Shown: positions 50,335 through 58,692, counted from the first letter of the stretch. The stretch: DNA of 64,000 nt from Leucobacter sp. wl10 (GCF_003569785.1 NZ_KZ983987.1:393853-457852), one strand, 5' to 3'. Made by a program: numbers and translations. Notes: a model not told the origin generated them from the letters alone.

Positions 50335-50399
50335 CCCGAACGCGGAAAACCCCCGCTCCCCTCGACAAGCTCAGGGGGCGGGGGTTCTCCGGGTTCGGG
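50335..50399. terminator. Terminator between argG and whiB
   Basis: Nested inverted repeat: outer 7-bp arms 50335-50341 and 50393-50399, inner arms 50348-50362 and 50373-50386 (14 paired positions including one G-T, with one bulged base). The loop region holds the near-palindrome CCCCTCGACAAGCTCAGGGG at 50358-50377. It lies between two convergent genes. Confidence 0.8.
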
Positions 50400-50405
50400 A
50401 TGCTC

Positions 50406-50654
50406 TCAGGATGCGCGTCGCGCGCGGGCTGCGCGGCGCTTGAGCGCGCGCCGCTCGTCCTCGCTGAGGCCGCCCCACACGCCCGAGTCCTGACCGGTGT
50501 CCATCGCGTACTGCAGGCACATCTCGGTCACCGTGCAGCGGGCGCACACCGACTTGGCGCGCTCGATCTGCTCCACGGCCGGGCCGGTGTTCCCGACCGG
50601 AAAGAAAAGCTCGGGGTCCACCGTGAGGCAAGCTGCCTTCTCGCGCCAATCCAT
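50406..50654 (-). CDS. whiB1: WhiB-family iron-sulfur regulator (WhiB1-like)
   Basis: An 82-residue WhiB protein. Cys9, Cys37, Cys40 and Cys46 (VCARCTVTEMC) ligate a 4Fe-4S cluster. The GVWGG turn and the basic C terminus ([15 protein letters not shown]) follow. The N terminus MDWREKAAC and DPELFFPVGN closely match WhiB1, an essential NO-sensitive regulator that binds the sigma factor. GAGGAGG lies seven bases before ATG. The upstream region is long and AT-rich, consistent with complex control. WhiB1 is also in the sigH-aroA-rsgA neighbourhood in M. tuberculosis. Confidence 0.93.
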   Translation of the reverse strand: MDWREKAACLTVDPELFFPVGNTGPAVEQIERAKSVCARCTVTEMCLQYAMDTGQDSGVWGGLSEDERRALKRRAARARRAS

Positions 50655-50852
50655 CTATTGTCCTCCTCTAGTGCAACGCACGCACGCGAAATACATCAGA
50701 GGCCGGGTGGCCTAGAATCTCGCGCCGTAACTACCTGAAACGTGGCTGAGAATGCTCACGTCGGTGTGCGCGAAACTCGACGGAATATATAGTTTCACGG
50801 ATGTAGAAGCAAATCAATAGTTAATTTGCAATTGTCTGGAAAGAGAGCCGCA
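50655..50852. promoter_or_regulatory. AT-rich divergent promoter region of whiB and a membrane protein gene
   Basis: 198 bases between divergent genes, far richer in A and T than its surroundings. Visible dyads are CGTG...CACG at 50741-50760 and GCAAAT-N9-ATTTGC at 50809-50829. TATAGT at 50788-50793 is a candidate -10 for the plus-strand gene. No small gene was seen. Confidence 0.45.
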
Positions 50853-51266
50853 ATGACCTCGTCACCTTCCGATCACCCTCGCTCCCGAGCCGGGTGGGCC
50901 GTGCTGCGCGCGCTGCTCGCGCTCGAGAGCCTGCTCCTGGGGTGGGTGGTGCTGGTGACGGTGCTGGGTGCGATCGGGTCGGGCGGTGCGGTGCTCGAGA
51001 GCGTGAGCCTGGTGGTGATGGCCGCGATCGCGCTCGCATGGGTGGCGGCGACATTCGTCGGAGCGACCCGCGCCGGGGCGAGCTGGGTGCGCGGATCCGC
51101 CATCACGATCCAGGTGCTGCTGTTCGCCGTGGGCACGGGCTGCCTGCAGATGGCGATCGGGCCCTGGTGGTTCGGCTTCGCCCTCGTCGCCGTGGCGTTC
51201 GTCGGGTTCGTCGCCGCGCTGCTCGCGCGCCCGGAGCCGGCCGGGGCCTCCGCCGCGGAGGACTGA
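50853..51266 (+). CDS. Small four-helix membrane protein, unknown function
   Basis: A 137-residue protein I do not recognise. It has four hydrophobic segments, including LALESLLLGWVVLVTVLGAI, SLVVMAAIALAWVAATFVGA, ITIQVLLFAVGTGCLQMAIG and WWFGFALVAVAFVGFVAALL. Similar actinobacterial integral membrane proteins are annotated only as hypothetical. AAAGAGAG precedes the ATG. The gene shares the AT-rich promoter region with whiB and converges on bcp with an eight-base gap. Confidence 0.75.
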   Translation: MTSSPSDHPRSRAGWAVLRALLALESLLLGWVVLVTVLGAIGSGGAVLESVSLVVMAAIALAWVAATFVGATRAGASWVRGSAITIQVLLFAVGTGCLQMAIGPWWFGFALVAVAFVGFVAALLARPEPAGASAAED

Positions 51267-51274
51267 GGGAGCGC

Positions 51275-51754
51275 TCAGCCCTCGATTCCGAGCAGCTTGC
51301 GCACCCTCGCCACGTGCCCGGTGGCCTTGACGTTGTAGAGGGCGTGCTCGATCCGGCCCTCCGCGTCGATCACGAAGGTCGAGCGGATCACGCCCTCGAT
51401 GAGGCGTCCGTAGCTGTTCTTGGTGCCGTAAGCGCCGTACGCCCGATGCACCTCCGCCTCCGGGTCGCTGAGGAACGGATACTCGAGGCCGTCCCGGTCG
51501 GCGAAGCGGCGCAGGCGCTCGACCGAGTCCCGCGAGACGCCGAGCACGCGGTACCCGGCTTCGGCCAGCGGGGCCGAGGACTCCTGGAACTCGCACGACT
51601 CCGTGGTGCACGCCGGCGTCATGGCCTTCGGGATGAAGAACAGCACGACCTTCTCGCCGCGGAGACCGGCGAGGGATCGGGTCGTGCCGTCCTGATCCCG
51701 GAGCGAGAAGTCGGGGGCGGGCTGTCCGGGTTCGAGGATCACGCGTTCCGTCAT
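51275..51754 (-). CDS. bcp: Thioredoxin-dependent thiol peroxidase (Bcp/PrxQ)
   Basis: A 159-residue peroxiredoxin of the atypical two-Cys PrxQ group. The peroxidatic and resolving cysteines are Cys49 and Cys54 in TPACTTESCEF, five residues apart. APDFSLRDQDG and LEYPFLSDPEAEVHRAYG are also conserved. It reduces hydroperoxides with thioredoxin. The next genes rsgA and aroA are on the same strand. Its presence near sigR fits a redox-stress neighbourhood, but no SigR-type promoter was identified. Confidence 0.94.
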   Translation of the reverse strand: MTERVILEPGQPAPDFSLRDQDGTTRSLAGLRGEKVVLFFIPKAMTPACTTESCEFQESSAPLAEAGYRVLGVSRDSVERLRRFADRDGLEYPFLSDPEAEVHRAYGAYGTKNSYGRLIEGVIRSTFVIDAEGRIEHALYNVKATGHVARVRKLLGIEG

Positions 51755-51820
51755 GCTCCCAGCCTAGCTGCTCGGCGGAACCGGTCTCGCCGCCCGGCGC
51801 GGAGCCGGAGAAAGGGGGCG

Positions 51821-52879
51821 CTACTTCAGCAGGCGCCGCAGGGACTCGACCCGAGCGGCGCCTGCGGCGTCGAGCCGGCCGTCGGAGATCGCGGCGTCGA
51901 GCTCGCAGTCGGGCGCGCTGTCCTGGTGCGTGCAGCCCCGGGGGCAGTCGTCGATGATCTCGGCCAGGTCGGTGAAACCGCGCAGGATCCCGTCGCTCGT
52001 CACGTGGCCGAGCCCGAACGAGCGCACCCCCGGGGTGTCGATGACCCAGCCGGAGCCGCCGCCAGCCGCGCCCGGGGTCTCCGCGCGCAGCGCCACCGAC
52101 GACGACGAGGTGTGACGGCCGCGCCCCGTCACCTCGTTCACGTGCCCGGTCGCGCGCCCGGCCCCGGGCACGAGGGCGTTGATGAGCGTCGACTTGCCGA
52201 CGCCGGAGTGCCCCACGAACACGGTCGTCCTGCCCGCGAGCGAGGCCCGGATCTGAGCGAGGGGCCAGGCGCCCGGGGCCGAGGGGAACACCGGCACCTC
52301 GAGCGCCGAGAAGTGCGCGAGGAAGGGCTCGGGATCGGCCAGGTCGATCTTCGTGATGCAGATGAGGGGCCGGATCCCGGCGTCGTACGCCGCGACCAGG
52401 TAGCGGTCGACGAGCCGCACCCGGGGCTCGGGATCGGCGGCGGCCACGACGATCAGCATCTGGTCGGCGTTCGCCACCATGACGCGCTCCACGCGGTCGC
52501 TGTCGTCGGCGCTGCGGCGGAGCACGGTGCGGCGATCCTCCAGCCCGATGATGCGGGCGAGGGTGCCCTCGGCGCCGCTCGTGTCTCCGACCAGCTGCAC
52601 GCGGTCGCCGATGACGATGGGGGTGCGGCGGAGTTCGCGTGCGCGGGCGGCGAGCACGGCGTGCTCCTCCGGATGATCGGGATCGGCGCCCGCGTCGATG
52701 AGCATCGTGTACCGCCCGCGGTCCACGGCGGTCACCGTGCCGACGACGGCGTCGGCGTGCTCGGGGCGCCGCTTGGTGCGGGGCCGGTTGGCCTTCGGGT
52801 TGGGGCGCTGGCGCACACGATGCTCGTCGTATTCCCCGTAGGGAATGTCTTCCTCGTCGTCGGGGATGAGCCAGCTCAT
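51821..52879 (-). CDS. rsgA: Ribosome small subunit-dependent GTPase RsgA
   Basis: A 352-residue circularly permuted GTPase that helps mature the 30S subunit. An N-terminal OB fold (VVGTVTAVDRGRYTMLID) precedes G4 (CITKIDLADP), then G1 (VFVGHSGVGKSTLINAL) and G3 (VIDTPGVRSFGLG), which is the permuted order. The C-terminal zinc site is in CPRGCTHQDSAPDC. ATG 52879 overlaps the aroA stop (ATGA), a pairing also seen in M. tuberculosis. Confidence 0.95.
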   Translation of the reverse strand: MSWLIPDDEEDIPYGEYDEHRVRQRPNPKANRPRTKRRPEHADAVVGTVTAVDRGRYTMLIDAGADPDHPEEHAVLAARARELRRTPIVIGDRVQLVGDTSGAEGTLARIIGLEDRRTVLRRSADDSDRVERVMVANADQMLIVVAAADPEPRVRLVDRYLVAAYDAGIRPLICITKIDLADPEPFLAHFSALEVPVFPSAPGAWPLAQIRASLAGRTTVFVGHSGVGKSTLINALVPGAGRATGHVNEVTGRGRHTSSSSVALRAETPGAAGGGSGWVIDTPGVRSFGLGHVTSDGILRGFTDLAEIIDDCPRGCTHQDSAPDCELDAAISDGRLDAAGAARVESLRRLLK

Positions 52880-54369
52880 GCCCAGATCGTGCCGTCCGGC
52901 GGGCTCGGAAGCGTGAACACGAAGGGGGAGGAGGAAGCCGCAGTCGGTCCGCCGCCGTCGGTGGCCGACCCGGCGCCCGCCGGTTCGATCCCGAGCATGC
53001 GGGACCACATCTGCGGGAACCGGGGGAGCGTCTTCGACGTGCTGGCGATGTCCTCGACCTCGACGCCGGGCACCAGCAGACCGATGAGCGCACCCGTGGT
53101 GGCCATGCGGTGGTCGGCGTAGCTGCGCCAGACCTCCCCGTGCAGTGCGGCGGGGCGGATCGCGATGCCGTCCTCGAGCTCGACGGCGTCGCCGCCGAGA
53201 CGGTTGACCTCCGCGACGAGCGCGGCGATGCGGTCGGTCTCGTGATGCCGGATGTGCCCGATGCCCGTGATCTCGCTCGGCTCGCCGTCGGCGCCGTCGG
53301 CGCCGTGCGCGGCGAGGGCCGCGAGCCCCACGAGCGTGGGGGCGAGTTCGCCGGCCTCGGGCACGTGGAGGCGCACCCCGCGGACACGCCCCTCCGCGGA
53401 CACGGCGAGCGAGCCGTCGTCGCCCAGCTCCACGCGGGCCCCGAAGGCCGGCAGCAGCTCGCGCAGCCGATCGCCCACCTGCGTCGTCCTCGACGGCCAG
53501 CCGGGGACCGTCACGGAACCGCCGACCGCGACGGCGGCGGCGAGGAACGGGGCCGCGTTGGAGAGGTCGGGCTCGATGCGCACCTCTCGGGCGCGGATCG
53601 GCCCGGGCTCGACCGCCCACTCGCCCGGCGCGGGGGAGGCGACCCCGACCCCCCGGGCGCGCAGGGCGGCGATCGTCATCTCGATGTGCGGCAGGCTCGG
53701 CAGCCGCTCGCCCGTGTGCACGACGTGCACGCCCTGCTCGAAGCGGGGGGCCGAGAGCAGCAGGGCCGAGACGAACTGGCTGGAGAGCGAGGCGTCGAGC
53801 TCGACTCGGCCGCCGCGCAGCGAGCCGGTGCCGTGCACGGTGAAGGGGAGCGCGCCGCGCCCCTCGTCGGCGATGTCGGCGCCCAGCGCGCGCAGCGCGT
53901 CGAGCACGGGCCGCATGGGCCGCTTGCGGGCGTAGGGGTCGCCGTCGAAGGCGACCGGGCCGAGGGCGAGGGCTGCGACGGGCGGCACGAAGCGCATCAC
54001 CGTGCCGGCGAGGCCGCAGGCGATCGACGCGGAGCCCGTGAGCTCCTCGGCGGGCGCGATGCGAAGATCGGGGCCGAAGGGGCTGCCGGTGGCGATCTCC
54101 TCGACGCCGGTGCCCAGCGCGCGCAGCGCGTCGACCATGAGCGCCGAGTCGCGCGAGTGCAGCGGGGCGCGCAGCGTGCCGCTGCCGTCGGCGAGCGCGG
54201 CGAGGACGAGCTCGCGGCCGGTGAGCGACTTGGAGCCGGGGAGCGCCACGCGGGCGCTCAGCGGGCCCCCGGCGCTCGGCGCGGCCCAGAGCTCCACGCC
54301 GCCGGCGGATCCCTCGCCGGTGCGCACCTCGTCACCGTCCTTGCCCTGGTTCATCCTCGCTTCAAGCAT
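52876..54369 (-). CDS. aroA: 3-phosphoshikimate 1-carboxyvinyltransferase (EPSP synthase)
   Basis: A 497-residue EPSP synthase, sixth step of the shikimate pathway. Present are LPGSKSLTGRELVLAAL (the usual TNR is TGR here), GLAGTVMRF, DASLSSQFVSALLL, RIEPDLSNAAPFLAAA and YADHRMATTGALIGL. It is longer than the usual ~430 residues because of an N-terminal extension and a Ser/Ala-rich C-terminal tail. TAGACT lies seven bases before ATG 54369 (leaderless). It is divergent from the sigma factor gene with a 114-base gap. Confidence 0.94.
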   Translation of the reverse strand: MLEARMNQGKDGDEVRTGEGSAGGVELWAAPSAGGPLSARVALPGSKSLTGRELVLAALADGSGTLRAPLHSRDSALMVDALRALGTGVEEIATGSPFGPDLRIAPAEELTGSASIACGLAGTVMRFVPPVAALALGPVAFDGDPYARKRPMRPVLDALRALGADIADEGRGALPFTVHGTGSLRGGRVELDASLSSQFVSALLLSAPRFEQGVHVVHTGERLPSLPHIEMTIAALRARGVGVASPAPGEWAVEPGPIRAREVRIEPDLSNAAPFLAAAVAVGGSVTVPGWPSRTTQVGDRLRELLPAFGARVELGDDGSLAVSAEGRVRGVRLHVPEAGELAPTLVGLAALAAHGADGADGEPSEITGIGHIRHHETDRIAALVAEVNRLGGDAVELEDGIAIRPAALHGEVWRSYADHRMATTGALIGLLVPGVEVEDIASTSKTLPRFPQMWSRMLGIEPAGAGSATDGGGPTAASSSPFVFTLPSPPDGTIWA

Positions 54370-54483
54370 CGTCACAAGTCTACCCGCCGTCGCCGGTGCG
54401 CGAGGGCGAGGTCGAGGCTCAGGGCTCGGCGGCGTGCGGGCGGGGCGGAGGGAGCGGACACGCGGCGGGACTAGGATCGAGGG

Positions 54484-55152
54484 GTGAGCGATACGGCGGC
54501 GCAGGAGAGACTCGAACAGCGTTTCACGGAGGAGGCGCTGCCGCTGCTCGACCAGCTGTACGGCGCAGCGATGAAGATGACGCGCAATCCGCAGGACGCG
54601 CAGGATCTGGTGCAGGAGACCTTCCTCAAGGCGTACTCGGCCTTCGCGTCGTTCCAGGAGGGCACGAACCTGAAGGCGTGGCTGTACCGCATCATGACCA
54701 ACAGCTACATCAACACCTACCGCAAGAAGCAGCGCGAACCGTACCTCGGGGCGGTCGACGATCTCGAGGACTGGCAGTTGGGCGGGGCCGAGTCGACGAC
54801 GGCCATGTCGGCCCGATCGGCCGAGGCCGAGGCGATCGACCGCACCCCGGCGACGGTGGTGACCGACGCGCTGAACGCGCTGCCCGAGGACTTCCGCATG
54901 GCGGTCTACCTCGCCGACGTCGAGGGCTTCAGCTACCAGGAGATCGCCGACATCGCCGGTGTTCCCATCGGCACGGTGATGAGCCGGCTGCACCGCGGGC
55001 GCGCCAGGCTGCGGAAGGCGCTCGGGGAATACGCAGGCGAGCAGGGCGTTGGAAAGAACACGGGCACGAAGCCGGCACCGGAGGCGACGACGAGGTCGGC
55101 GGGGTCGGCGGCATCGGCCCGGAGTACGGAGAGCGAGGAGGACGCGCGATGA
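54484..55152 (+). CDS. sigR: ECF sigma factor, SigR/SigH type
   Basis: A 222-residue ECF sigma factor. Region 2 spans about residues 20-90 ([37 protein letters not shown]) and region 4 about 118-175 ([40 protein letters not shown]). A Lys/Thr/Ser-rich tail of ~40 residues follows. Such factors direct the disulfide-stress regulon. TAGGAT at 54472-54477 is six bases before GTG 54484, so one transcript is leaderless. The stop overlaps its anti-sigma gene by ATGA. Confidence 0.94.
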   Translation: MSDTAAQERLEQRFTEEALPLLDQLYGAAMKMTRNPQDAQDLVQETFLKAYSAFASFQEGTNLKAWLYRIMTNSYINTYRKKQREPYLGAVDDLEDWQLGGAESTTAMSARSAEAEAIDRTPATVVTDALNALPEDFRMAVYLADVEGFSYQEIADIAGVPIGTVMSRLHRGRARLRKALGEYAGEQGVGKNTGTKPAPEATTRSAGSAASARSTESEEDAR

Positions 55153-55397
55153 GCGACTGCGGCTGCGAGAAGGCGAAGGCCAACCTGTACGAGCTGCTGC
55201 GCGGCGAACTCTGCGCCGAGGAGTCGGCTCCGATCCGGGAGCACCTCGACCAGTGCCCCGACTGCCGCACGGAGCAGGTCGTGTGCCTCCGGCTCACCGA
55301 GGTCGTGAGGAGGGCGTGCGAGGACGAGCGAGACAGCAACTGCCCGCCGACCGAGCTGCGCGATGCGATTCTCAGGGGGCTGCGCGCGACCGGTTAG
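55149..55397 (+). CDS. rsrA: Zinc anti-sigma factor, RsrA type
   Basis: An 82-residue ZAS-family anti-sigma factor. The zinc motif is His32, Cys36 and Cys39 ([12 protein letters not shown]), with an upstream cysteine at 4 or 6 as the fourth ligand or redox partner; Cys46 and Cys56 follow. In RsrA oxidation forms a disulfide, releases zinc and frees SigR. Overlap with sigR couples their translation, which keeps the pair in balance. Its eight cysteines in 82 residues are more than the usual core set. Confidence 0.94.
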   Translation: MSDCGCEKAKANLYELLRGELCAEESAPIREHLDQCPDCRTEQVVCLRLTEVVRRACEDERDSNCPPTELRDAILRGLRATG

Positions 55398-55436
55398 GCG
55401 CTGCGCGGCCCGGGGAGAGGGGCCGAGACCGGACGG

Positions 55437-56360
55437 TCAGCGCGAGAGGTCTCTCACCGCTCGGGCCAGCGCCTCGGGAGCCGCCTCGTGCAGGTTGTGG
55501 GGCCCCGGGAGCGTGAGCACCTCGCTCCCGGGAAGCCGCTCCCGCCACTCGTCGGTCAGCCGCCGGTCGACGATGCCCGATGCCGCGCGGATCAGGGCGA
55601 TCGGGATCTCGAGCGCTTGCAGGGCCGCCCAGATGGGGGCGTAGGGCTGCGGATCGCCGCTCCCGTCGCCCGGCAGCGCGTCGAGGTGAGCGAGGTGATG
55701 CGCCCACTCGAGACGGCCGTCGGGGCGGCGGCGGGTGTTGAGGGCGACACCGCGAGCGAGGGCGGAGCGATCGCGGCCGATCCTGAACTCGATCGCGCGG
55801 TCCACGATCTCGTCGATCGTTCCGTAGTCGCGCCGGCCCCGGATGAACTCCGCCACCGAGCGCGCGCCCCCGCTCGGCACGACGCCCGGCGTGATGTCGA
55901 CGACGATCAGCCGGGTGACGAGCTCGGGGCGGGCGGCGGCGGTCAGCGCCGCCGTGAGCCCGCCGAGCGAGTGGCCGAGTAGGGCGACGGGGCGGGGCGC
56001 GAGCCGCTCGAGCGCGGCCGCGACGTCGGGCGCGAGGCGCTCGGGCCGGTAGTCGGCGTCGGCGCGCCAATCGCTGCGGCCGTGGCCGGGCAGGTCGAGG
56101 GCCACGGCCGGCCGGTCCAGCGAGAGCAGCACCGCGTCGAAGCTGTGCGCGCCCAGGCCGGCGCCGTGCAGCGCGACGAGCTCGGGGTCGGCGGGCGGGC
56201 CGAACCGCAGGCCGCTCAGCCCGCGTCCGTCGCCCGCCTCGGCGCGCACCCGCTCGACCGCGGGCAGCGGTGCGACGCGGTGCACGCGCGCCGCGTCGCT
56301 CGCCAGGAACCGGAACTCGTCGTCGGCCCGCGGGTCGACCGGCGTCTCGGTGTCGCTCAT
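55437..56360 (-). CDS. Alpha/beta hydrolase
   Basis: A 307-residue alpha/beta-fold hydrolase. The nucleophile elbow is ALLGHSLGGL, the oxyanion region is VALHGAGLGAHSF, and the catalytic His is near the end in GPHNLHEAAPEALA. DLPGHGRSDW is typical of esterase/epoxide hydrolase-like enzymes. No signal peptide is seen. Substrate unknown. It is convergent with rsrA (39-base gap) and runs in the same direction as the three genes upstream. Confidence 0.9.
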   Translation of the reverse strand: MSDTETPVDPRADDEFRFLASDAARVHRVAPLPAVERVRAEAGDGRGLSGLRFGPPADPELVALHGAGLGAHSFDAVLLSLDRPAVALDLPGHGRSDWRADADYRPERLAPDVAAALERLAPRPVALLGHSLGGLTAALTAAARPELVTRLIVVDITPGVVPSGGARSVAEFIRGRRDYGTIDEIVDRAIEFRIGRDRSALARGVALNTRRRPDGRLEWAHHLAHLDALPGDGSGDPQPYAPIWAALQALEIPIALIRAASGIVDRRLTDEWRERLPGSEVLTLPGPHNLHEAAPEALARAVRDLSR

Positions 56361-56370
56361 GCCGCCCGGG

Positions 56371-56766
56371 CTATCGCGACCGGAGATATCCGCCGTCCTG
56401 CAGGCCCGCCTCGATCTCGAAGCGGTTGCGCAGCGGGTCGCGGCCCGAGAGCAGGTAGAGCAGGGGCAGGGCGAGACCGTAGTGCCGCCACTGCTCGCGG
56501 TGCACGAGCTCGTGGCGCAGCACCGCCGGCGAGACGTTGTCGTCGGTGAGATAGCAGGACCCCACGCAGCTGCCGCCGCGCCCGAACGCCCACTTCGGCA
56601 TCCCGCGGAAGACCCAGAGGCCCCCGCGCCGCTCGACCCTCCCGGTACTCCAGAGGGCGCCCCAGACGAACCCGACGCAGGTGGCGTAGAGGTGTCCGAT
56701 CCGCGCGAACGGCAGGGGCGGAGCGTCGCGGTAGCGGTCGGAGGCGGCGCCGGCGGGCGCGCTCAC
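56371..56766 (-). CDS. Small HExxH-motif protein, unknown function
   Basis: A 131-residue protein containing HELVHREQWRHYG, an HExxH zinc-protease-like motif, in a short helix. A hydrophobic segment follows (LALPLLYLLSG) and another precedes (HLYATCVGFVWGALW). Two cysteines lie in GGSCVGSCYLTDDN. Similar proteins are found in Microbacteriaceae without a known role. It may be a minimal metallopeptidase or a structural metal protein. GTG 56766 overlaps the arginase-family stop (GTGA), which indicates coupled expression. Confidence 0.75.
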   Translation of the reverse strand: MSAPAGAASDRYRDAPPLPFARIGHLYATCVGFVWGALWSTGRVERRGGLWVFRGMPKWAFGRGGSCVGSCYLTDDNVSPAVLRHELVHREQWRHYGLALPLLYLLSGRDPLRNRFEIEAGLQDGGYLRSR

Positions 56767-57653
56767 GAGGTCATTCCCGAGGTGAGCGCGGCCAGGATCC
56801 GCAGCACCGTCGGCAGGTCGTCGGCGGCGACGGCGGGATCGGCGGGAGCGAACTCGCAGATCGTGGCGCCCGCGAGCGGCAGCGCCGACACGGCCGCGCG
56901 GATCGCGGCGGTCAGCTGCGCCGCGGTGAGCCCGAACGGAACCGCGGCGTGCACGGCCGAGAACTCGGCGGGATCGAGCACGTCGAGGTCGACGTGCACG
57001 TAGACGCGGGTGGCCCCCGACGCCGTGAGCCGCTCGGTCACGGCCGCGGCGAGGAGCTCGTGGCCGGGGCTCGACGTGAGGCCGATGCCGCCCGAGATCG
57101 TCACGGGATCGAGCACCTCCACCCCGAGGCGCTCCAGCTCGTCCTCCTCCTCGGCGTCGATCGCGCGGGCTCCGACGAGCGTCACCAGCGCCGGGGCGAT
57201 GGGAGAGGCCGCGGCCAGGTCGGGGGAGCCGTCGCCGAGGGCGTGCCGCAGCGTCATGCCGGAGGCCGAACCCGAGGGCGAGGTGCTCGGGTGCTGCAGA
57301 TCCGGGTGCGCATCGAACCACAGCACGGCGAGACGGTCCGACCCGTGCGCGCGCACGGCCGCCTCTATGCCCGGAAGCGACGAGGCGCAGTCGCCTCCGA
57401 CGATCACGGGCACCTCGTGCGATTCGATCTCGTCGAGCGCCCTCGTCGCCGACTCGCGCGCACGCAGCAGGCTGCTCAGCCGCGCGACCGGAGTGCCCAT
57501 GGCGTCTCCCGCCTCGAGCGGCACGGCCACCTCCCGGCGCGCGGAGGCGGGCAGATCCTCGCGCAGCAGGGCCGCGCCCTCGGTCAGTTGCATGGCCCGG
57601 GAGGATGAGGACCCCTGCCACTCGGGCATCACCAGGAACAAGGGTTTCGACAC
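56763..57653 (-). CDS. Arginase/agmatinase-family protein
   Basis: A 296-residue ureohydrolase-fold protein. Manganese-site motifs are WFDAHPDLQ and HVDLDVLDP. The first ligand motif, normally GGDHS, reads GGDCASSLPG, so the metal-binding His is replaced by Cys, as in a subset of actinobacterial homologues. Arginase, agmatinase and formimidoylglutamase are all possible. GAGGAGG precedes GTG 57653. No arginine catabolism genes are adjacent apart from the overlapping small HExxH gene. Confidence 0.85.
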   Translation of the reverse strand: MSKPLFLVMPEWQGSSSSRAMQLTEGAALLREDLPASARREVAVPLEAGDAMGTPVARLSSLLRARESATRALDEIESHEVPVIVGGDCASSLPGIEAAVRAHGSDRLAVLWFDAHPDLQHPSTSPSGSASGMTLRHALGDGSPDLAAASPIAPALVTLVGARAIDAEEEDELERLGVEVLDPVTISGGIGLTSSPGHELLAAAVTERLTASGATRVYVHVDLDVLDPAEFSAVHAAVPFGLTAAQLTAAIRAAVSALPLAGATICEFAPADPAVAADDLPTVLRILAALTSGMTS

Positions 57654-57727
57654 AGTGCCTCCTCGGATCGCGCACGGCCTTACCAGGATACGCCCGCGCG
57701 ACCGCCGCGGGCGCGCGCCGGACGGGG

Positions 57728-58564
57728 TCAACCCACCGTGACGAAGTCGATGAGGTGCTCCACGCGTCCGACGAGCTCGGGCTCGAGGTCGCGGAAGTGC
57801 CGCACGCGCCCCCGGATCCTCGCCCACGCGTCGGCGATGTCGGCCGGCTCCTCCGCGGGCCAGCCGAGCGCCCGGCAGATGCCCGTCTTCCACTCCACCT
57901 CGCGCGGGATCGACGGCCACGCCCGCAGGCCCACGCGCTCCGGCTTCACGGCCTGCCAGATGTCGACGAAGGGGTGGCCGACGATGAGCACGTGCGCGCC
58001 GTGCGGCCCGCGCTCGACGGCCCGCGCGATCCGCGACTCCTTGCTGCCCGCGACGAGGTGGTCGAGCAGCACCCCCGCGCGGCGCTGCGGCCCCGGCCCG
58101 AACTCCGCGAGCGCCTCGGCGAGGTTGTCCGCGCCCTGCAACAGCTCGACCACCACACCCTCCGCGCGCAGGTCGTCGCCCCACACCTGCTCCACCAGCT
58201 CGGCGTCGTGCCTGCCCTCGACGAAGATGCGGCTCGGCATGGCGGTGCGCGCCCGCCGCGGCTCCACCGCGAACGACCCCGAGGCCGTGCGCTGCCGGCC
58301 GGCGGGCCGCCGCTGCGGCACCACGAGCCGCACGGGCTCTCCGTCGATGAGGAAGCCGTCGTGCAGCGGGAAGGCGCGCACCCTGCCGCGGAAGTCCTCG
58401 AGCTGCACGAGCCCCTCGCGGGCGCCGACGACGGCCCCGCACCACTCCGACTCGGTGTGCTCGACCACGAGGCCGCGCGCGAGCGGCACCTCGCGCCGCT
58501 GCACAGGCCCGCGCCGGGGCCTCAGGCGGGCGACGGGATCGTTGTCGTAGCGCGAGTCGAACAC
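57728..58564 (-). CDS. DUF3097 protein
   Basis: A 278-residue protein of the actinobacterial DUF3097 family. The family segments RIFVEGRHDAELVEQVWGDDL and VLLDHLVAGSKESRIA suggest a Toprim-like fold (FVEG...D.D-type acidic pattern), so nucleic acid metabolism is possible. Function is not known. TAGGCT lies seven bases before GTG 58564 (leaderless). The DNA just upstream contains hexamer repeats and a large palindrome. Confidence 0.85.
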   Translation of the reverse strand: MFDSRYDNDPVARLRPRRGPVQRREVPLARGLVVEHTESEWCGAVVGAREGLVQLEDFRGRVRAFPLHDGFLIDGEPVRLVVPQRRPAGRQRTASGSFAVEPRRARTAMPSRIFVEGRHDAELVEQVWGDDLRAEGVVVELLQGADNLAEALAEFGPGPQRRAGVLLDHLVAGSKESRIARAVERGPHGAHVLIVGHPFVDIWQAVKPERVGLRAWPSIPREVEWKTGICRALGWPAEEPADIADAWARIRGRVRHFRDLEPELVGRVEHLIDFVTVG

Positions 58565-58577
58565 AGATGCGAGCCTA

Positions 58578-58606
58578 GCGGGTGCGGGTGCGGGTGCGAG
58601 TGCGGG
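58578..58606. repeat. Hexamer tandem repeat GCGGGT
   Basis: GCGGGT is repeated three times at 58578-58595, followed by GCGAGT and GCGGG. It lies immediately before the -10 box of the DUF3097 gene, in the place of the -35, so length changes there could alter promoter spacing. Confidence 0.7.
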
Positions 58607-58627
58607 AACTCGCGTCGCCGCGCGATC

Positions 58628-58692
58628 CGGAATCCGTGTGCGCCTTTCGGGCGCTCCACCGCCGGCGAAGCGCCCGAAAGGCGCACACGGAT
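58628..58692. repeat. 65-bp palindromic element, third location
   Basis: Perfect 24-bp inverted repeat, arms 58632-58655 and 58669-58692, with a 13-base loop. Counting from the CGGAATC at 58628 the unit is 65 bases, the same as the elements at 11835 and 13067, which also begin CGGAATC and have 13-base loops. The arm sequence beyond that differs. It lies between divergent genes, so it is not a simple terminator. Confidence 0.75.

Noticed and set aside
50741-50760. CRP-type operator before whiB
   Set aside because: The CGTG...CACG dyad has a ten-base spacer, not the six-base spacing of TGTGA-N6-TCACA.
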